DNA from: Helicobacter pylori Shi112
GTDB lineage: Bacteria > Campylobacterota > Campylobacteria > Campylobacterales > Helicobacteraceae
Reading direction: 5' to 3'
Assembly (NCBI RefSeq): GCF_000277405.1
Contig: NC_017741.1
Span: 1 to 64,000 of the forward strand
Length of the DNA stretch: 64,000 bases
Shown here: in pieces, positions 41,107-52,700 of the stretch
How the letters are laid out: each line of letters opens with the position of its first letter
Position numbering within the stretch: the stretch's first letter is position 1
Notes under the pieces: model-generated
The model's database searches: none
Seen by the model: only the letters and a program-made list of their open reading frames with translations
What the model was told of the DNA's origin: nothing
Position numbers and translations under genes: made by a program

Positions 41107-42031
41107 GATTATTTTAATCACCGGTGCCTATGGCATGGTGGGGCAGAACACGGCGTTGTATTTAAAAAAAAATAAGCCTGATGTTACTCTACTCACCCCT
41201 AAAAAGAGCGAATTGTATTTACTAGATAAAGACAATGTTCAAGCTTATTTGAAAGAATACAAGCCTACAGGCATTATCCATTGCGCCGGGAGAGTGGGGG
41301 GCATTGTCGCTAACATGAACGATCTTTCAGCTTACATGGTTGAGAATTTATTGATGGGCTTGTACCTCTTTTCTAGCGCTTTAGATTTGGGCGTGAAGAA
41401 AGCCATTAACCTAGCGAGCTCTTGCGCTTACCCTAAATTCGCCCCCAACCCTTTAAAAGAGAGCGATTTATTGAACGGATCTTTAGAGCCAACGAACGAA
41501 GGCTACGCATTAGCCAAACTCTCTGTGATGAAGTATTGCGAGTATGTGAGCGCTGAAAAAGGCGTTTTTTATAAAACCCTAGTGCCTTGCAACCTTTATG
41601 GCGAGTTTGACAAGTTTGAAGAAAAAATAGCGCACATGATACCCGGGCTTATTGCTAGGATGCACACCGCTAAATTAAAAAATGAAAAAGAGTTTGCGAT
41701 GTGGGGCGATGGCACGGCCAGAAGAGAATATCTAAACGCTAAAGATTTAGCCAGGTTCATTTCTCTAGCTTATGAGAATATCGCTTCAATCCCTAGCGTG
41801 ATGAATGTCGGCTCTGGCGTGGATTACAGCATTGAAGAGTATTACAAAATGGTCGCTCAGGTTTTAGATTATAAGGGCGCATTTGTGAAAGACTTGTCCA
41901 AACCAGTGGGCATGCAGCAAAAGCTTATGGATATTTCCAAACAAAAGGCTTTAAAATGGGAATTAGAAATCCCTTTAGAGCAGGGCATCAAAGAAGCTTA
42001 TGAGTATTATTTGAAGCTTTTAGAGGTTTGA
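41099..42031 (+). CDS. fcl: GDP-L-fucose synthase
   Basis: A 310-residue epimerase-reductase. It begins with [15 protein letters not shown], and has the catalytic Y-x3-K in [14 protein letters not shown] and NLYGEFDKF with [16 protein letters not shown]. It produces GDP-L-fucose for fucosyltransferases that build Lewis x/y antigens. Also called wcaG or nolK. The 8-base overlap with gmd suggests coupling. Confidence 0.96.
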   Translation: MNEIILITGAYGMVGQNTALYLKKNKPDVTLLTPKKSELYLLDKDNVQAYLKEYKPTGIIHCAGRVGGIVANMNDLSAYMVENLLMGLYLFSSALDLGVKKAINLASSCAYPKFAPNPLKESDLLNGSLEPTNEGYALAKLSVMKYCEYVSAEKGVFYKTLVPCNLYGEFDKFEEKIAHMIPGLIARMHTAKLKNEKEFAMWGDGTARREYLNAKDLARFISLAYENIASIPSVMNVGSGVDYSIEEYYKMVAQVLDYKGAFVKDLSKPVGMQQKLMDISKQKALKWELEIPLEQGIKEAYEYYLKLLEV

Positions 42032-42308
42032 AATAAAATCAAGGCTCTTATAGGGTTATAAAAACGCTCCGCTATTAAGCATTAGGCTAGCGGTAGTTGC
42101 GATATTGTGATTATTTGGCTTTAAACAAGCTTTGAGCCATTAAAAGGGGTTTGGTGTGCGCTTCGCTCTCAATTCCAAGCGCTTTTTTATCATCAAGCCC
42201 GCTTTTTTGTAACACCCGCCATTAACCCTCTTTTATTGCAAGTTTTCTAGATTGATTATAGTGATTTTAGAGGGTAGGGCTAGAGGGGTTTTAAAAAGTG
42301 CCTTAGCC

Positions 42309-43307
42309 TTAACAAATCCTAGGCAATAATTCGCCTTCTGGCATCTCTAAGATCCTTTCAAAACCCCATGCGTTCTTTAAAACCACGCTAGGATAGGGGT
42401 TTTCAAACACTCCGCCAATCACGCAAGCGTTTTTAGCTTTCTCGTTACTTTTTAAAATTTCTAAGGCTTTAGGGGCGTCTTTTTGATTGATTGCTAAAAC
42501 AAACACCCCCTCATTGGCTAACGCGTAGGGTTCTAGCCCTAAAATCTCACAAATCCCTTTAGTTTCTTCTTTTAAGGGGATTTTTTCTTCTTCTATAACG
42601 ATTTTCACTTTGGAGCTGTTCGCCCATTCGTTCAGCACGCTCGCTAACCCGCCCCTGGTCGCATCTCTTAAAGCATGGATTTTGAGATCGCTTAAAAATA
42701 GGGGTTTTAATAAGGGATAGAGCAGTTGGCAATCGCTTTCTAGATTAGTTTTAAGTTTGATTTCATGGCGCATCGCAAACAAGCTTGCCCCATGATTGGC
42801 GATAGTGTCGCTTATGATAATGGCTTGGTCTTGTTTTAAATGGCGTGAAGAAATCCCTGGCTTGATGGTTTTACCAATACATGTTGTGTTGATAAAAAGC
42901 TTATCCACGCTCCCCTTTGGCACGACTTTAGTGTCTAGGGAGAGGAGTTTCAGGTTGGCTTTAAGCAATTCTTTTTGTATGGATTGTAAAATTTGTTTTA
43001 AAAGAGGGATTTCTAAGCCTTCTTCTAAAATAAAACCCATATTCAAATACAAAGGTTCGCCCCCTTGCACGCTCACATCATTCGCGCTCCCGCAAACGCA
43101 AAGTTTGCCTATATCGCCTCCATTAAAAATTAAGGGCGTGATGACAAAACTATCCGTGCTCACGCAATATTCCCCACTAGCTTCAAATTTAGGGGCGTCT
43201 TCATCAAACGCAACGATAAATTCTTTTAAATAGGGCATAAAGACTCGCTCAATTAAAGCGTTTGTTTCTTTCCCTCCGTTCCCGCATGCTAGAGTTACGC
43301 TATCCAT
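42309..43307 (-). CDS. hypE: hydrogenase maturation factor HypE
   Basis: A 332-residue PurM/ThiL-fold carbamoyl dehydratase. The C-terminal PRIC ends in the cysteine that carries the thiocarboxamide/thiocyanate group before transfer to the [NiFe] centre. DATRGGLASVLNEWA and VQGGEPLYLNMG are diagnostic. With HypF it makes the cyanide ligands of hydrogenase; the maturation proteins can also influence nickel supply. It follows hypF by two bases. Confidence 0.96.
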   Translation of the reverse strand: MDSVTLACGNGGKETNALIERVFMPYLKEFIVAFDEDAPKFEASGEYCVSTDSFVITPLIFNGGDIGKLCVCGSANDVSVQGGEPLYLNMGFILEEGLEIPLLKQILQSIQKELLKANLKLLSLDTKVVPKGSVDKLFINTTCIGKTIKPGISSRHLKQDQAIIISDTIANHGASLFAMRHEIKLKTNLESDCQLLYPLLKPLFLSDLKIHALRDATRGGLASVLNEWANSSKVKIVIEEEKIPLKEETKGICEILGLEPYALANEGVFVLAINQKDAPKALEILKSNEKAKNACVIGGVFENPYPSVVLKNAWGFERILEMPEGELLPRIC

Positions 43308-43309
43308 TT

Positions 43310-45619
43310 TTATCCTTTTTTGATGATTGTAGGGTTGAAATACGCCATTAAGGCTTGACCGATAGGGATACTGCTATCGTTAGGGGGGAAATGCTTGTGG
43401 AAAAAATACTGCCTTTTTAGCCCCCTCAATCGTTTGGCTAATTGTTCGCATAATAATTGGTTGCAAAACACGCCCCCACTGCACACCACCACATGCTCTT
43501 TAAAAGGCGCAATCAAAGCGGTAATGATTTCTACTAGGCTGTTAAAAAATTTCTTAGCGATGCGTTCGGGTTCTAAAACGCCCAAATCCTTTTCAAACGC
43601 TTGATAAAAATCTTTTAAACACACCACGCTGTTTTTGATTTTAAAAGGGTAAAAAGCGATCTCATCGCTTTGTAAGGCTAGATTTTCTAAAACCTGCCCG
43701 CTCTCTGCTTCAAAGCTAATCGTTCCTACTAAATCCAAACTAAACGCTACTATATCAAACAAACGCCCTATGGAATTGGTGGCTATGCTTTGAATTCCTC
43801 TGTCATGCATTTGCTGAAAAATTTCCAATTCGTCTTCTTTAAAATGTTTTTGAACGCGCTTTAAAAGCTTGTTGAGTTGGTGTTTTAAAGCGATTTCTAA
43901 AACCAGGCGTTTAGGCTCTTTGATCGCTTTTTCCCCCCCTAAAAGCAGAAATTCTTCAAACCTGGCGGTTTCTTCAATGCGTTCAAAATCCCCCACAAAA
44001 CACTCCGCCCCATAAATCTTATTTTCATAAGCCCCACTCCCATCCCAGACAATGCCTATAAAAGGATGATTTAAATGCGGGTCTTGTAATAATGCGTCTA
44101 AAATGCTCGCTAAAAAGTGGGCATGGTGGTGCTGGACTTGTAATAAGGGCGTATTAAAACCACAAGCCATTTGAGTGGTGGTGTAGTTTTGATGCTTATC
44201 GCAAACTAAGATGGTGGGTTTAAAATCATAGGTTTTTAAGAAAAAATTCAAAGTTTCTTTAAAGTGTTTTTCATTTTCTAAAACGCTCAAATCCCCACAA
44301 AAAGGCGAGAGTAAAAGGATGGAAGTTTCACTATCTAATAAGCTAAAATGCCCTTTTTGCTCCGCTCCAAGCGCTAAAATCTTTTTTTGCGAATCATTAG
44401 AGCGTTTAGGCAAAGTGAGATAAAGTGGGGCAAACCCCCTAGCCAAACGCATGGGGCGAATCGCATTATCCACATGCTGTGCGATACTATCATCAATCCT
44501 GTGGATGATGGCACGATTGTGCGTGAGTTTAAAATCAAAAATGAAACTCAAGGAATCAATCTCAGCCTCATCGCTCGCTAAAGGGAGGGAGCTGAAATTC
44601 GCGCTCGTGAATATAATGGGGAAGTCCAATAAATCCAGCAATAAAGCATGCAAAGGGGTATAGGGTAAGATGACGCCATAAAAGGGGGAGTTTTTAGCGA
44701 TATTAGGGGCTAATTGCGTGTCAGGTTTTTTACGCGCTAAAAGAATGGGGGCGCTTGTGGAATTTAAGCTTTCGCATTCTAATACGCTCAAAAACGCATG
44801 CTGTTTGGCTGTGTTCAAATCTTTAAACATGAGCGCGAAAGGTTTTAGGGGGCGGTTTTTTAAAAGCCGTAATCTTTCTATGGTTTGAAAATTCCTCGCA
44901 TCGCACAAGAGAGCAAAGCCTCCCAAACCTTTAAGAGCGATGATTTTACCTTTTTGAATGTCTTTAGCGCATTCTAAAAGAGCGTCATCATTTTTGAATC
45001 GCTTGTAACTGAGCGTAATACCGCACTTTTTGCAGCTGATGCCTTGAATGTGGAAGCGTTTGTTATTGGCGTCTTTATAAACGAATGCGCAAAACTCACA
45101 GAGTTTGAAAGGCTTTAGGGCGGAGTTTTCTCTGTCATAGGGCAAAGCGTTTAAAAGGCTGTATCTCGCCCCGCATTTCGCGCAAGAATTGAAAGCGTAA
45201 TGGAAATAGGGGGAGTTTTTATCTCTAATTTCGCGCAAGCAATCTTCACACACGCCTAAATCTTTAGGGATTTGACTGAGCAAATTCAAGGGGTGGTTCT
45301 TGCTTTCTAAAATCCTAAAACCATTGGATTTGAGCGTTTTATCATAAGGGCTAATAATGATCTTTTCAACCAACGCTAAAGGGGGCAACCCTTTTTTTAG
45401 GGCGTTTAAAAAAGACTCTGTTTTATGAGCGGGTAAGACGATTTCTAAAGCCGCTTGGGTGTTACGCACAAAGCCTACAAGCTCTAATTTTTGAGCTAGG
45501 GTATAAATAAAAGGGCGCATGCCCACGCCTTGGACCACGCCAAAAAGCGTGATTTTATTCAATAAAGTTGCATCGTTACACAATGCAAGCTTCCATGCTG
45601 TTTGATTAAAGTATTGCAA
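43310..45619 (-). CDS. hypF: hydrogenase maturation carbamoyltransferase HypF
   Basis: A 769-residue multidomain enzyme. It has an acylphosphatase domain (FGVVQGVGMRPFIYTLA), two zinc-finger pairs (CEDCLREI, CAKCGARYS, CEFCAFV, CKKCGI), a YrdC-like domain and a Kae1-like kinase fold (HHHAHFLASILD, VVCSGGVFCNQLLCE). It transfers carbamoyl to HypE. The frame overlaps the upstream agmatine deiminase gene by 61 bases; a TTG near 45562 before NKITLFGVVQGVG is a plausible alternative start that would remove most of the overlap. Confidence 0.94.
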   Translation of the reverse strand: MQYFNQTAWKLALCNDATLLNKITLFGVVQGVGMRPFIYTLAQKLELVGFVRNTQAALEIVLPAHKTESFLNALKKGLPPLALVEKIIISPYDKTLKSNGFRILESKNHPLNLLSQIPKDLGVCEDCLREIRDKNSPYFHYAFNSCAKCGARYSLLNALPYDRENSALKPFKLCEFCAFVYKDANNKRFHIQGISCKKCGITLSYKRFKNDDALLECAKDIQKGKIIALKGLGGFALLCDARNFQTIERLRLLKNRPLKPFALMFKDLNTAKQHAFLSVLECESLNSTSAPILLARKKPDTQLAPNIAKNSPFYGVILPYTPLHALLLDLLDFPIIFTSANFSSLPLASDEAEIDSLSFIFDFKLTHNRAIIHRIDDSIAQHVDNAIRPMRLARGFAPLYLTLPKRSNDSQKKILALGAEQKGHFSLLDSETSILLLSPFCGDLSVLENEKHFKETLNFFLKTYDFKPTILVCDKHQNYTTTQMACGFNTPLLQVQHHHAHFLASILDALLQDPHLNHPFIGIVWDGSGAYENKIYGAECFVGDFERIEETARFEEFLLLGGEKAIKEPKRLVLEIALKHQLNKLLKRVQKHFKEDELEIFQQMHDRGIQSIATNSIGRLFDIVAFSLDLVGTISFEAESGQVLENLALQSDEIAFYPFKIKNSVVCLKDFYQAFEKDLGVLEPERIAKKFFNSLVEIITALIAPFKEHVVVCSGGVFCNQLLCEQLAKRLRGLKRQYFFHKHFPPNDSSIPIGQALMAYFNPTIIKKG

Positions 45620-46551
45620 TCAACCCCTATCACTTCTAAGGGCGTGTGTTGTTTTAAGGTTTCTAAAATGAGCGCGTCTTTAGGGTCGTTGTAGGTGGGC
45701 ACGATGAGAGCGTCATTGCACAATAAAAAATTCACATAAGTCGCCGGCAAGCGTTGTTGGTTTTCATCAAAAATGGCTTTGGGGATTTCTAGGGGGATGA
45801 GTTTATAAGGCGTTTTGTCTGGTTTTTTAAAGGTTTTTAATTCTTCTTGCATTTTCTTTAAGGCTGTGTAATGCTCATCGTTTTTATCCTCGCATGCGCT
45901 ATAAACAATGGTGTCTTTATCTAAAAAGCGAGCGAGCGTGTCGGTATGGCTATTGGTGTCATCGCCTTTGAGATAGCCATAAGAATACCACAGCACTTGT
46001 TTAGCCCCTAATTCCTTTTTAAGCATGTTTTCTATTTCATGTTGATTCAAATGGGGGTTACGATTTTTTTCTAACAGGCATTGGGTGTTGGTTAAAATAC
46101 TCCCGGCCCCATCGCTTTCTATGCTCCCGCCCTCTAAAATATAGGGCATCGTTTTTAAAGGGTGTTTTAAAAACCCTAAGTTTTTGAGTTTGAAATTCAC
46201 CCGATTGTCTAAATTGGACGGGTATTTTAACCCCCAGCCATTAAAACCAAAATCCAAGCACTCTAAAACGCCATGATTTTCAATACTGATCGCTCCAAAA
46301 TCCCTAGCCCATGTGTCGTTAGTGTCAATCCTTGCGATTTCTACACCGGGTAAGTTTTTAAGCGTTTCATAGCCGATAGTATCGTTAGTATGGACGCACA
46401 CTAACACTTTGGCGTGTTTGGCTATGGTTTGAATGATGTTTAAAAAACTTTCCCTAGCCTCTTTGATGCAATACGCCCAGTCGCCAAACTCATGGGGGAA
46501 CGCCATTAAAATCGCTTGGATTTTTTCAAACTCCGCTAACATTCTTTTCAT
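45559..46551 (-). CDS. aguA: agmatine deiminase (peptidyl-arginine deiminase family)
   Basis: A 330-residue protein of the guanidino-group modifying fold. Substrate motifs are TNDTWARDFGAIS and DDTNSHTDTLARF, with the nucleophilic cysteine in GSLHCVTMQLY at the very C-terminus. It hydrolyses agmatine to N-carbamoylputrescine, feeding polyamine synthesis along with the nspC pathway in this window. The first codon is an ATG giving MKRMLAEFEKIQ. The 3' end overlaps hypF. Confidence 0.9.
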   Translation of the reverse strand: MKRMLAEFEKIQAILMAFPHEFGDWAYCIKEARESFLNIIQTIAKHAKVLVCVHTNDTIGYETLKNLPGVEIARIDTNDTWARDFGAISIENHGVLECLDFGFNGWGLKYPSNLDNRVNFKLKNLGFLKHPLKTMPYILEGGSIESDGAGSILTNTQCLLEKNRNPHLNQHEIENMLKKELGAKQVLWYSYGYLKGDDTNSHTDTLARFLDKDTIVYSACEDKNDEHYTALKKMQEELKTFKKPDKTPYKLIPLEIPKAIFDENQQRLPATYVNFLLCNDALIVPTYNDPKDALILETLKQHTPLEVIGVDCNTLIKQHGSLHCVTMQLY

Positions 46552-46602
46552 TCAAAATATCCTTTTAAATAACTATAACACAATCTCATTCAAATAGCGT
46601 TT

Positions 46603-47301
46603 TTAAAACAGATTCAAACGCTTTTTGGCGATTTGAAAATATTCTCTTTCTGATTCTATACCGATAAAATTTCGTTTCAAGTGCTTGCATGCTAAGCCGG
46701 TGGTGCCGCTCCCCATAAATGGATCTAGCACGATGTCATTAGGGTTTGTGTGGATGGAAATGATTTTTTCCATTAAGGCTAGGCTTTTTTGCGTGGGGTG
46801 TTTAACTCTTTCAAGCCCGCCAACCACAGGGCTTTTTAAAATCAAGGGCCGTAAATATTTTTCATTTTTTGGCTTGTTAAACACCCATTTAGCTTTCTTT
46901 TTAACCGCCCACAGGGCAAATTCCGTGTCTTGGACATAGCGCCGGTTAATGTTTCTTGGCATGGGATTATTTTTAACCCATTGGATAAAGTCTTTGACCA
47001 CAAAGCCGTTTTCTTCTAAAAAATCAACGATATAGCTTATAAACCTGTAAGAGCAAAAAATAACCATGCAGCCGTTTGGATTGACTAAGGGGGCGTAGCG
47101 CTTGATCCATTCTAAAAGCCTGAAATTTTTATCCCATTCCCCAAAATCTATGCCTTGCCTTTTAGCGCTCTTTAGGGTGGAAAAATTGTTTTTAACCGAA
47201 ATGTTATAAGGAGGGTCTGTGATGATCGCATCCACTTTTAAATTTTGCTGGTAAAAGTCTTTGATGATTTCAAAAGCGTTAGCGTGATGAATTTGTATCA
47301 T
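46603..47301 (-). CDS. N6-adenine DNA methyltransferase (HpyAVI-type by position)
   Basis: A 232-residue beta-class methyltransferase: motif IV DPPYNIS comes near the N-terminus, and the SAM motif DPFMGSGTTGLACK near the C-terminus. Length and order are complete. In the reference gene order this position holds the adenine methyltransferase of the HpyAVI system (GAGG/CCTC), which is known to be orphaned; I infer this. Its ATG overlaps the stop of the upstream cytosine methyltransferase remnant. With no neighbouring endonuclease it would serve as an epigenetic regulator. Confidence 0.88.
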   Translation of the reverse strand: MIQIHHANAFEIIKDFYQQNLKVDAIITDPPYNISVKNNFSTLKSAKRQGIDFGEWDKNFRLLEWIKRYAPLVNPNGCMVIFCSYRFISYIVDFLEENGFVVKDFIQWVKNNPMPRNINRRYVQDTEFALWAVKKKAKWVFNKPKNEKYLRPLILKSPVVGGLERVKHPTQKSLALMEKIISIHTNPNDIVLDPFMGSGTTGLACKHLKRNFIGIESEREYFQIAKKRLNLF

Positions 47302-48143
47302 TTTCTTAAGCTTTTTAAGATCGCTTTGCCTAAGGCTAGGGCTAGAAGAGGAGGCACAGCGTTACCGATTTGCTTACAAACGCTCGTTTTATTGCCATAA
47401 AAGATATAATTATCGCTAAAACTTTGTATCCTGGCGGCTTCTCTGGGCGTGATGGAGCGGTGCAATTCAGGGTGGGAATTGGTGCCGTTGCTTGGAGTGT
47501 CAAATCGTGTGTCTATGGTGGGGCTTACTTTATTCCAATTCAAACGCCCCCATGTGCTTTTGAATTGCTGTTTGCCATGCAAGTTTTTAGGCAAGCATTC
47601 TTTACCTTGTTCTTTGTTAATGAGCTTTAATTTCTCTAAAGCGGCTTGCGAGTGGTTGGTGGCTTGATGGTTGTAGAGTTTGGGGCTATCCTTTCGCATC
47701 AAGGCTTGATAGCTTGATTGGATAGGGTTTAAATAATCGCTCTCAAACGCCCCCTCATTAGAACAAAGATAGGCTAAATCGCTTATCGCATCTTGAACAT
47801 TCACGCTTTGAGAAGGCTCTAAAAGATTAAAATCAAAACTAAAACGACTAGCCCCCACAATAAAGGCCCTCTCTCTGTTTTGAGGCACACCATAATCTTT
47901 AGCGTTTAGGATCTGATAGCTTAATTGATACCCTAAAGCGTTCAATCTTTCTTTAATTTCTTCCAAAAAATAGCCCTTAGCGCAAGAGATGAGGTTTTTC
48001 ACATTTTCAATGATAAAAATTTCTGGCTTTAAGGCTTTTACTATCTCTATATATTCTAAGAATAAAAAATTCCTAGGGTCTTTTAGCCCTAAATTTTTCC
48101 CTTTATTAGAAAAGCCTTGACAGGGAGGCCCGCCAATGATCAT
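47298..48143 (-). pseudogene. N-terminally truncated 5-methylcytosine DNA methyltransferase
   Basis: The remaining 281 codons contain motif IV GGPPCQGFS at the very start, motif VI IENVKN, motif VIII QNRERAF, and the C-terminal GNAVPPLLALALG of motif X. The SAM-binding motif I (F-x-G-x-G) and the first 60-80 residues are missing. Upstream of the ATG the frame runs back about 17 codons (ending KVIKLAQTLKIN) to a stop at about 48194, and putP ends only 24 bases beyond. A deletion has therefore removed the N-terminus and anything that lay between. Activity is unlikely. By position it matches the cytosine methyltransferase of the HpyAVI system. Confidence 0.75.
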
Positions 48144-48217
48144 GTTGATTTTTAATGTTTGGGCTAGTTTGATGACTTTTTCTTTAATTAAAGATTAAAC
48201 CAAACTCATTTGAAGCA

Positions 48218-49717
48218 TTAATATTTCAAGCTTTCAATTTCTTTAATTTCTTTAAGCATGGTTTCAAAAGCCTCTTTAGTGCCTGCTCGCACGCTAGAAA
48301 ACAAACTAAACACAACAATAGCGATGCTCGCTACAATAAAGCCCGGAACGATTTCATAAATATCCAAAAAGCTTTTGCCAAATTTATCGTATAAAATCAC
48401 CGTGCTAGCCCCAGAGAGCATGCCAGCAATCGCGCCAATGCGCGTCATTCTTGACCAAAAAAGTGAAAACAAAATCACAGAGCCAAAGCTCGCGCCAAAG
48501 CCAGCCCATGCGTAACTCACGATGCTGAGAATACTAGCGTTTCTATCCGTTGAAATGAAAAAAGCGATGCAAGCCACCCCTAAAACCGAAAGCCTAGAAA
48601 TAACCATCACTAATTTTTGCGGAGCGTCTTTATTGAAAATCGTCGCATAGAAGTCTTCAGCAATAGTAGAAGAGCTTACAAGCAGTTGCGAACTGGCCGT
48701 GCTCATCACCGCCGCTAAAATCGCGCTCAATAAAATGCCTGTGATCCAAGGGTTAAAGAGCAATTGACTCATCACAATGAAAATCTTTTCAGGGTCTTCT
48801 AAACTCAAATCAAATTTATGCGCATAAGCAACGCCTAAAAGCCCCATAACGCATGCCCCAATTAAAGAAATAACCATCCAAGAAATCCCAATAGTGGTCG
48901 CTTTAGGGACATCTTTAATGGAGCGGATAGACATGAAACGCACTAAAATATGGGGTTGCCCAAAATAGCCTAACCCCCAAGCAAGGCTTGAAATAATGGC
49001 GACCATGCTAGAGCCTTGCAAGAAAGAAAGGTTTTCAGGCTTGATTTCTCTAATGATCTTAATCCCTTCTCCAATCCCTCCAAGATGGATTATCATAACG
49101 ATCGGCACCACGATTAAAGCGCTCATCATCAAAAGCCCTTGAATCAAATCCGTCCAGCACACCGCCTTATACCCCCCTAAAAAGGTGTAAGAAACAATAA
49201 TCAGCGTGCCAATGCTTAAAGCGTAGGTGTATTGAATGCCAAAGGTCGCTTCAAAGAGTTTAGCCCCGCTCACCAGCCCTGAAGAAATGTAAAAAATAAA
49301 AAAGATCAAAATCACAAAAGCTGAAATCAAGCGCAAGATGTGTTTGTCATCGCTAAAGCGCGTTTCAAAATAATCTGAAATGGTAATAGAATTAGCGATC
49401 ACGCTCGTATAAATGCGTAAGCGTTTAGCCACAAAAACCCAGTTAATGAGCGCGCCCAAACTCAACCCTATGGCGATGTGTGAGTTGATTAAGCCCCCCA
49501 CATATAAAGCTCCAGGCAATCCCATTAAAAGCCACCCGCTCATATCGCTCGCCCCCGCGCTCAAAGCGCTAATGATAGGGCCCATGGAACGATCGCCTAA
49601 GAAATAATCTGCAGTCGTTTCATTCTGTCTGTAAAAATAAAAACCAATATAGAGCATTAACAGCGAATAAGCGACAAACATCGTAACAATAGGGGTGCTT
49701 AAAACAACATGTCCCAT
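48218..49717 (-). CDS. putP: sodium/proline symporter
   Basis: A 499-residue member of the solute:sodium symporter family with about 12-13 transmembrane helices. It has the signature run with [21 protein letters not shown] and the later [18 protein letters not shown]. It imports proline, an abundant gastric amino acid and respiratory substrate, for the downstream-acting PutA. It lies 26 bases after putA on the same strand (putA first), forming a proline utilisation operon. Confidence 0.95.
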   Translation of the reverse strand: MGHVVLSTPIVTMFVAYSLLMLYIGFYFYRQNETTADYFLGDRSMGPIISALSAGASDMSGWLLMGLPGALYVGGLINSHIAIGLSLGALINWVFVAKRLRIYTSVIANSITISDYFETRFSDDKHILRLISAFVILIFFIFYISSGLVSGAKLFEATFGIQYTYALSIGTLIIVSYTFLGGYKAVCWTDLIQGLLMMSALIVVPIVMIIHLGGIGEGIKIIREIKPENLSFLQGSSMVAIISSLAWGLGYFGQPHILVRFMSIRSIKDVPKATTIGISWMVISLIGACVMGLLGVAYAHKFDLSLEDPEKIFIVMSQLLFNPWITGILLSAILAAVMSTASSQLLVSSSTIAEDFYATIFNKDAPQKLVMVISRLSVLGVACIAFFISTDRNASILSIVSYAWAGFGASFGSVILFSLFWSRMTRIGAIAGMLSGASTVILYDKFGKSFLDIYEIVPGFIVASIAIVVFSLFSSVRAGTKEAFETMLKEIKEIESLKY

Positions 49718-49743
49718 TTTAATCTCCTTATTTAATACAATAT

Positions 49744-52700
49744 TTATTTTTCAGCACAACATGATTTGTGGCAAGTTGGTTGCCTTAAAACCCTTGAGCC
49801 TAAATTCCCGTAACGATGATAAGAGATGCTAACCGATCGCTCTAAGTGGTAATACAGCAATTCAAAACGCCCGTTTAGGCAGGGTTTAGCCGTGGCTAAA
49901 ACAATCCCTAAGGCGCTTGCTTGTTCGTGCAATAAATCCAAATCGCTTTTTAAATAACGGACACGATTGAAAGCGTTCAATTTCTCGCTAAATTTTTGCA
50001 AGCTTTCATAAACAATGGGGGCGTTTGCTCGGAGCGCTTTTAAGCATTCTAAGAAAAATGATAAATCTTTGTTCGCTCGTTCGTTTTCTATGCTGAGCGT
50101 TAAAGGGATTTGAGAAATTAAACATGCTAAAGCAACGCCTAACATATCGCTTAAGGTGTCCTTTTCGGTGATGCGATAGCCCACGCTTTTAACTTTAGTG
50201 TAGGAAAAAAGGTTGTCTTCGCCTCTGATTTTGACATAGTCTTTAGCTTGGCTGAATTCATGCTTGTAATGATAAGCGTAACTCTTTGCCATAAAAATCG
50301 CGCGCCTCAACTCATGCGTATGCTCATCATAGCCTTTTTGAGTCAAGCCCTCTAAAGCTTCGCTCAAGGGGTTTTTTAGGGCGTTTTCATCTTCTTCTTC
50401 TTGGTGGATATTCACAAATTGCGTGATATAGTTAAAAATGCCCACCTTTCTCCCAAACCCCACAGCGGATTTTTTAACCCCCCCAAAAGGCTGGCGTAAG
50501 ACAATCGCTCCTGTGGTGGGCTTGTTGATATAGATATTACCGGCTTCAATGCGTTTTAGATAATATTCCCACTCCCTTTCGTCCAAAGACTCTAACGCAC
50601 TCGTCAGCCCGTAACCGGTAGAATTGACTATGTCTATCGCTTCGTCTAAATCTTGCGCTTTCATCACGGATAAAATGGGCGTAAAAAGCTCAGTTTGGTG
50701 CGTGAAATCGCCTTTTTTAGTGCCGTATTTGATGCTTGGCTTCATCAAATAGGGGTTATCATTGACAAAGCTTACCGGGATTTCGTAATTTTCATAGCTT
50801 TTCAATTCGTCTATGGCTTTAATGACCTTTTCATTAGGCTTGTCCGCTAGAGTGCCGATTTTGTTTTTGAAATCAAAAGGATCGCCCACGCTAAGGCTTA
50901 GAGTCGCATCTATTAGAGTCTTTTTAAAGTTCTCATCTTCATAGACTTCTTTTTCCAACACTAAAAGCGAAGTGGCGGAGCATTTTTGCCCCGAATTGCT
51001 AAAAGCTGAATGGATAACATTCTTAATCGCTTGATCTCTGTCTGCCATTTTGCTCACAATAGTGGCGTTTTTACCGCCTGTTTCAGCGCTCAAGGCTAAA
51101 GTGGGGTTAGCTTCTAGCATTTTATAAGCGGTGTCTTCGCCCCCTGTTAAAATGGCAAACTTGATGCTTTCATCTTTTAAAAGATGCTCGCTAATATCGC
51201 TCCCTTTAGAGGGCAAGTAAATGAGTGCATCTCTAGGCACGCCCGCATCCCAAAAGCACTCACAAAGCTTATAACCCGTTACGCTAGACAAACTTGAGGG
51301 CTTGTAAATCACCCGATTGCCAGCGGCTAGGGGGGCAGCGATAGTGCCTACAGAAATGCCCACAGGGAAATTCCATGGGGCAATGACCACACCCACGCCT
51401 TTGGGGGTGAATTTCGTTTTTTTATTTTGCTCTTGCAACACCCTTAAGCTGTAAGGGTAAAACTCTAAAAAGTCAATGGCTTCGCTCACTTCAGCGTCCG
51501 TTTCAGCGAAAGTCTTACCCACTTCTAAAGCCGAAATCCCTATCAAATCGCCTCGCCTTTCTCTAAAAATTTGGGCGGTTTGACTCATTAAGGCATGGAT
51601 TTCTGTAAAGCTTTTTTGGCTGAAACGGTTCTTATCGCTTTTAGCCACTTCTAGGGCTTTTAAAATCGCTTCCCTATCCGCTAAATGCACGCTAGCGATT
51701 TTTTTATGATGGATTTTATCAAAGACTTCTAAAGGGGTTAAATTAGGATCTTCAAACCTCCCATCCATTTCTGGGTAAAGCTCTAAAATAGGGGCGTTAT
51801 GCATTTTTTCGCGCACTTTTTTAGCCCATTCTCGGTTGGCTTTTAAAATAAAATCGGTATCGCTTTCGTTTTTAAAGGAGTGGTTTGGGTAGGTGGTATG
51901 CCCGCTTTGTTTGGCGTTTCTATCTTGAGTCCTGTGGGTGGCATTGTCTAAAGTAGCGATTCCTTTAAGGCTGTTTAAAAAGCGTTGCTCTTGATCTTCC
52001 CATTCGCTCGTGCCTACTTTGAGGTTAAAGAAAGCCTTCATGAAATTATCGCTTGAGGTGTTTTCATCTAACCTCCTCACCAAGTAAGCGATCGCGTTGT
52101 TAAAATGCGCTTCATCGCACACCGGTGCATAAAGAATGAGTTTGTGCATCTCTTTTAGTTCCTGGCTCGCTTGCAAACTCATGCCCTCTAGCATTTCAAA
52201 GCTAAAATGCTCTAACACAACAGGGTCATTAAGGGCATGGATGCGCGTATAAACATAAGCGATTTCAAAAATATTATGGCTTGCTGCACCAATATGAATG
52301 TATTTATAATTATCGCCCTCTAAAACAAAATCCAGCATTTTATTGTAATTAGAATCGGTGTCTTGCTTATTGGAAAATGTGGGTAACGCCCAGTCTTTCA
52401 CGGAAGCGATAGTCTCTTCGCTCTCCATGTTCGCTCCCTTAACAAAGCGGATTTTAATGGGCTTTAACCCTTTTAAAACCCTTTCTTTAGAAAAAGCGTG
52501 CAGTTTTTTTAAATATTCATAAGAATCCGGGATATAGGCTTGCAACACAATGCCAGCGTTCAAATCAAATTTAGCGATGGATTCCATAAAAGACTCCACC
52601 GTGAGCTCTAAATCCCTAAATTCCTCCATATCCAAATTAATAAATTTAGGCATGCCTTGCTTTTTTTCTTCTTCTAAAGCTAGGGCATAAAGAGCGTCTA

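Noticed and set aside
42119..42135. A 17-base identical segment (CTTTAAACAAGCTTTGA) at 42119 and 25311
   Set aside because: Both copies are intergenic, but one shared 17-mer of AT-rich DNA without target duplications or inverted ends does not support a mobile element.
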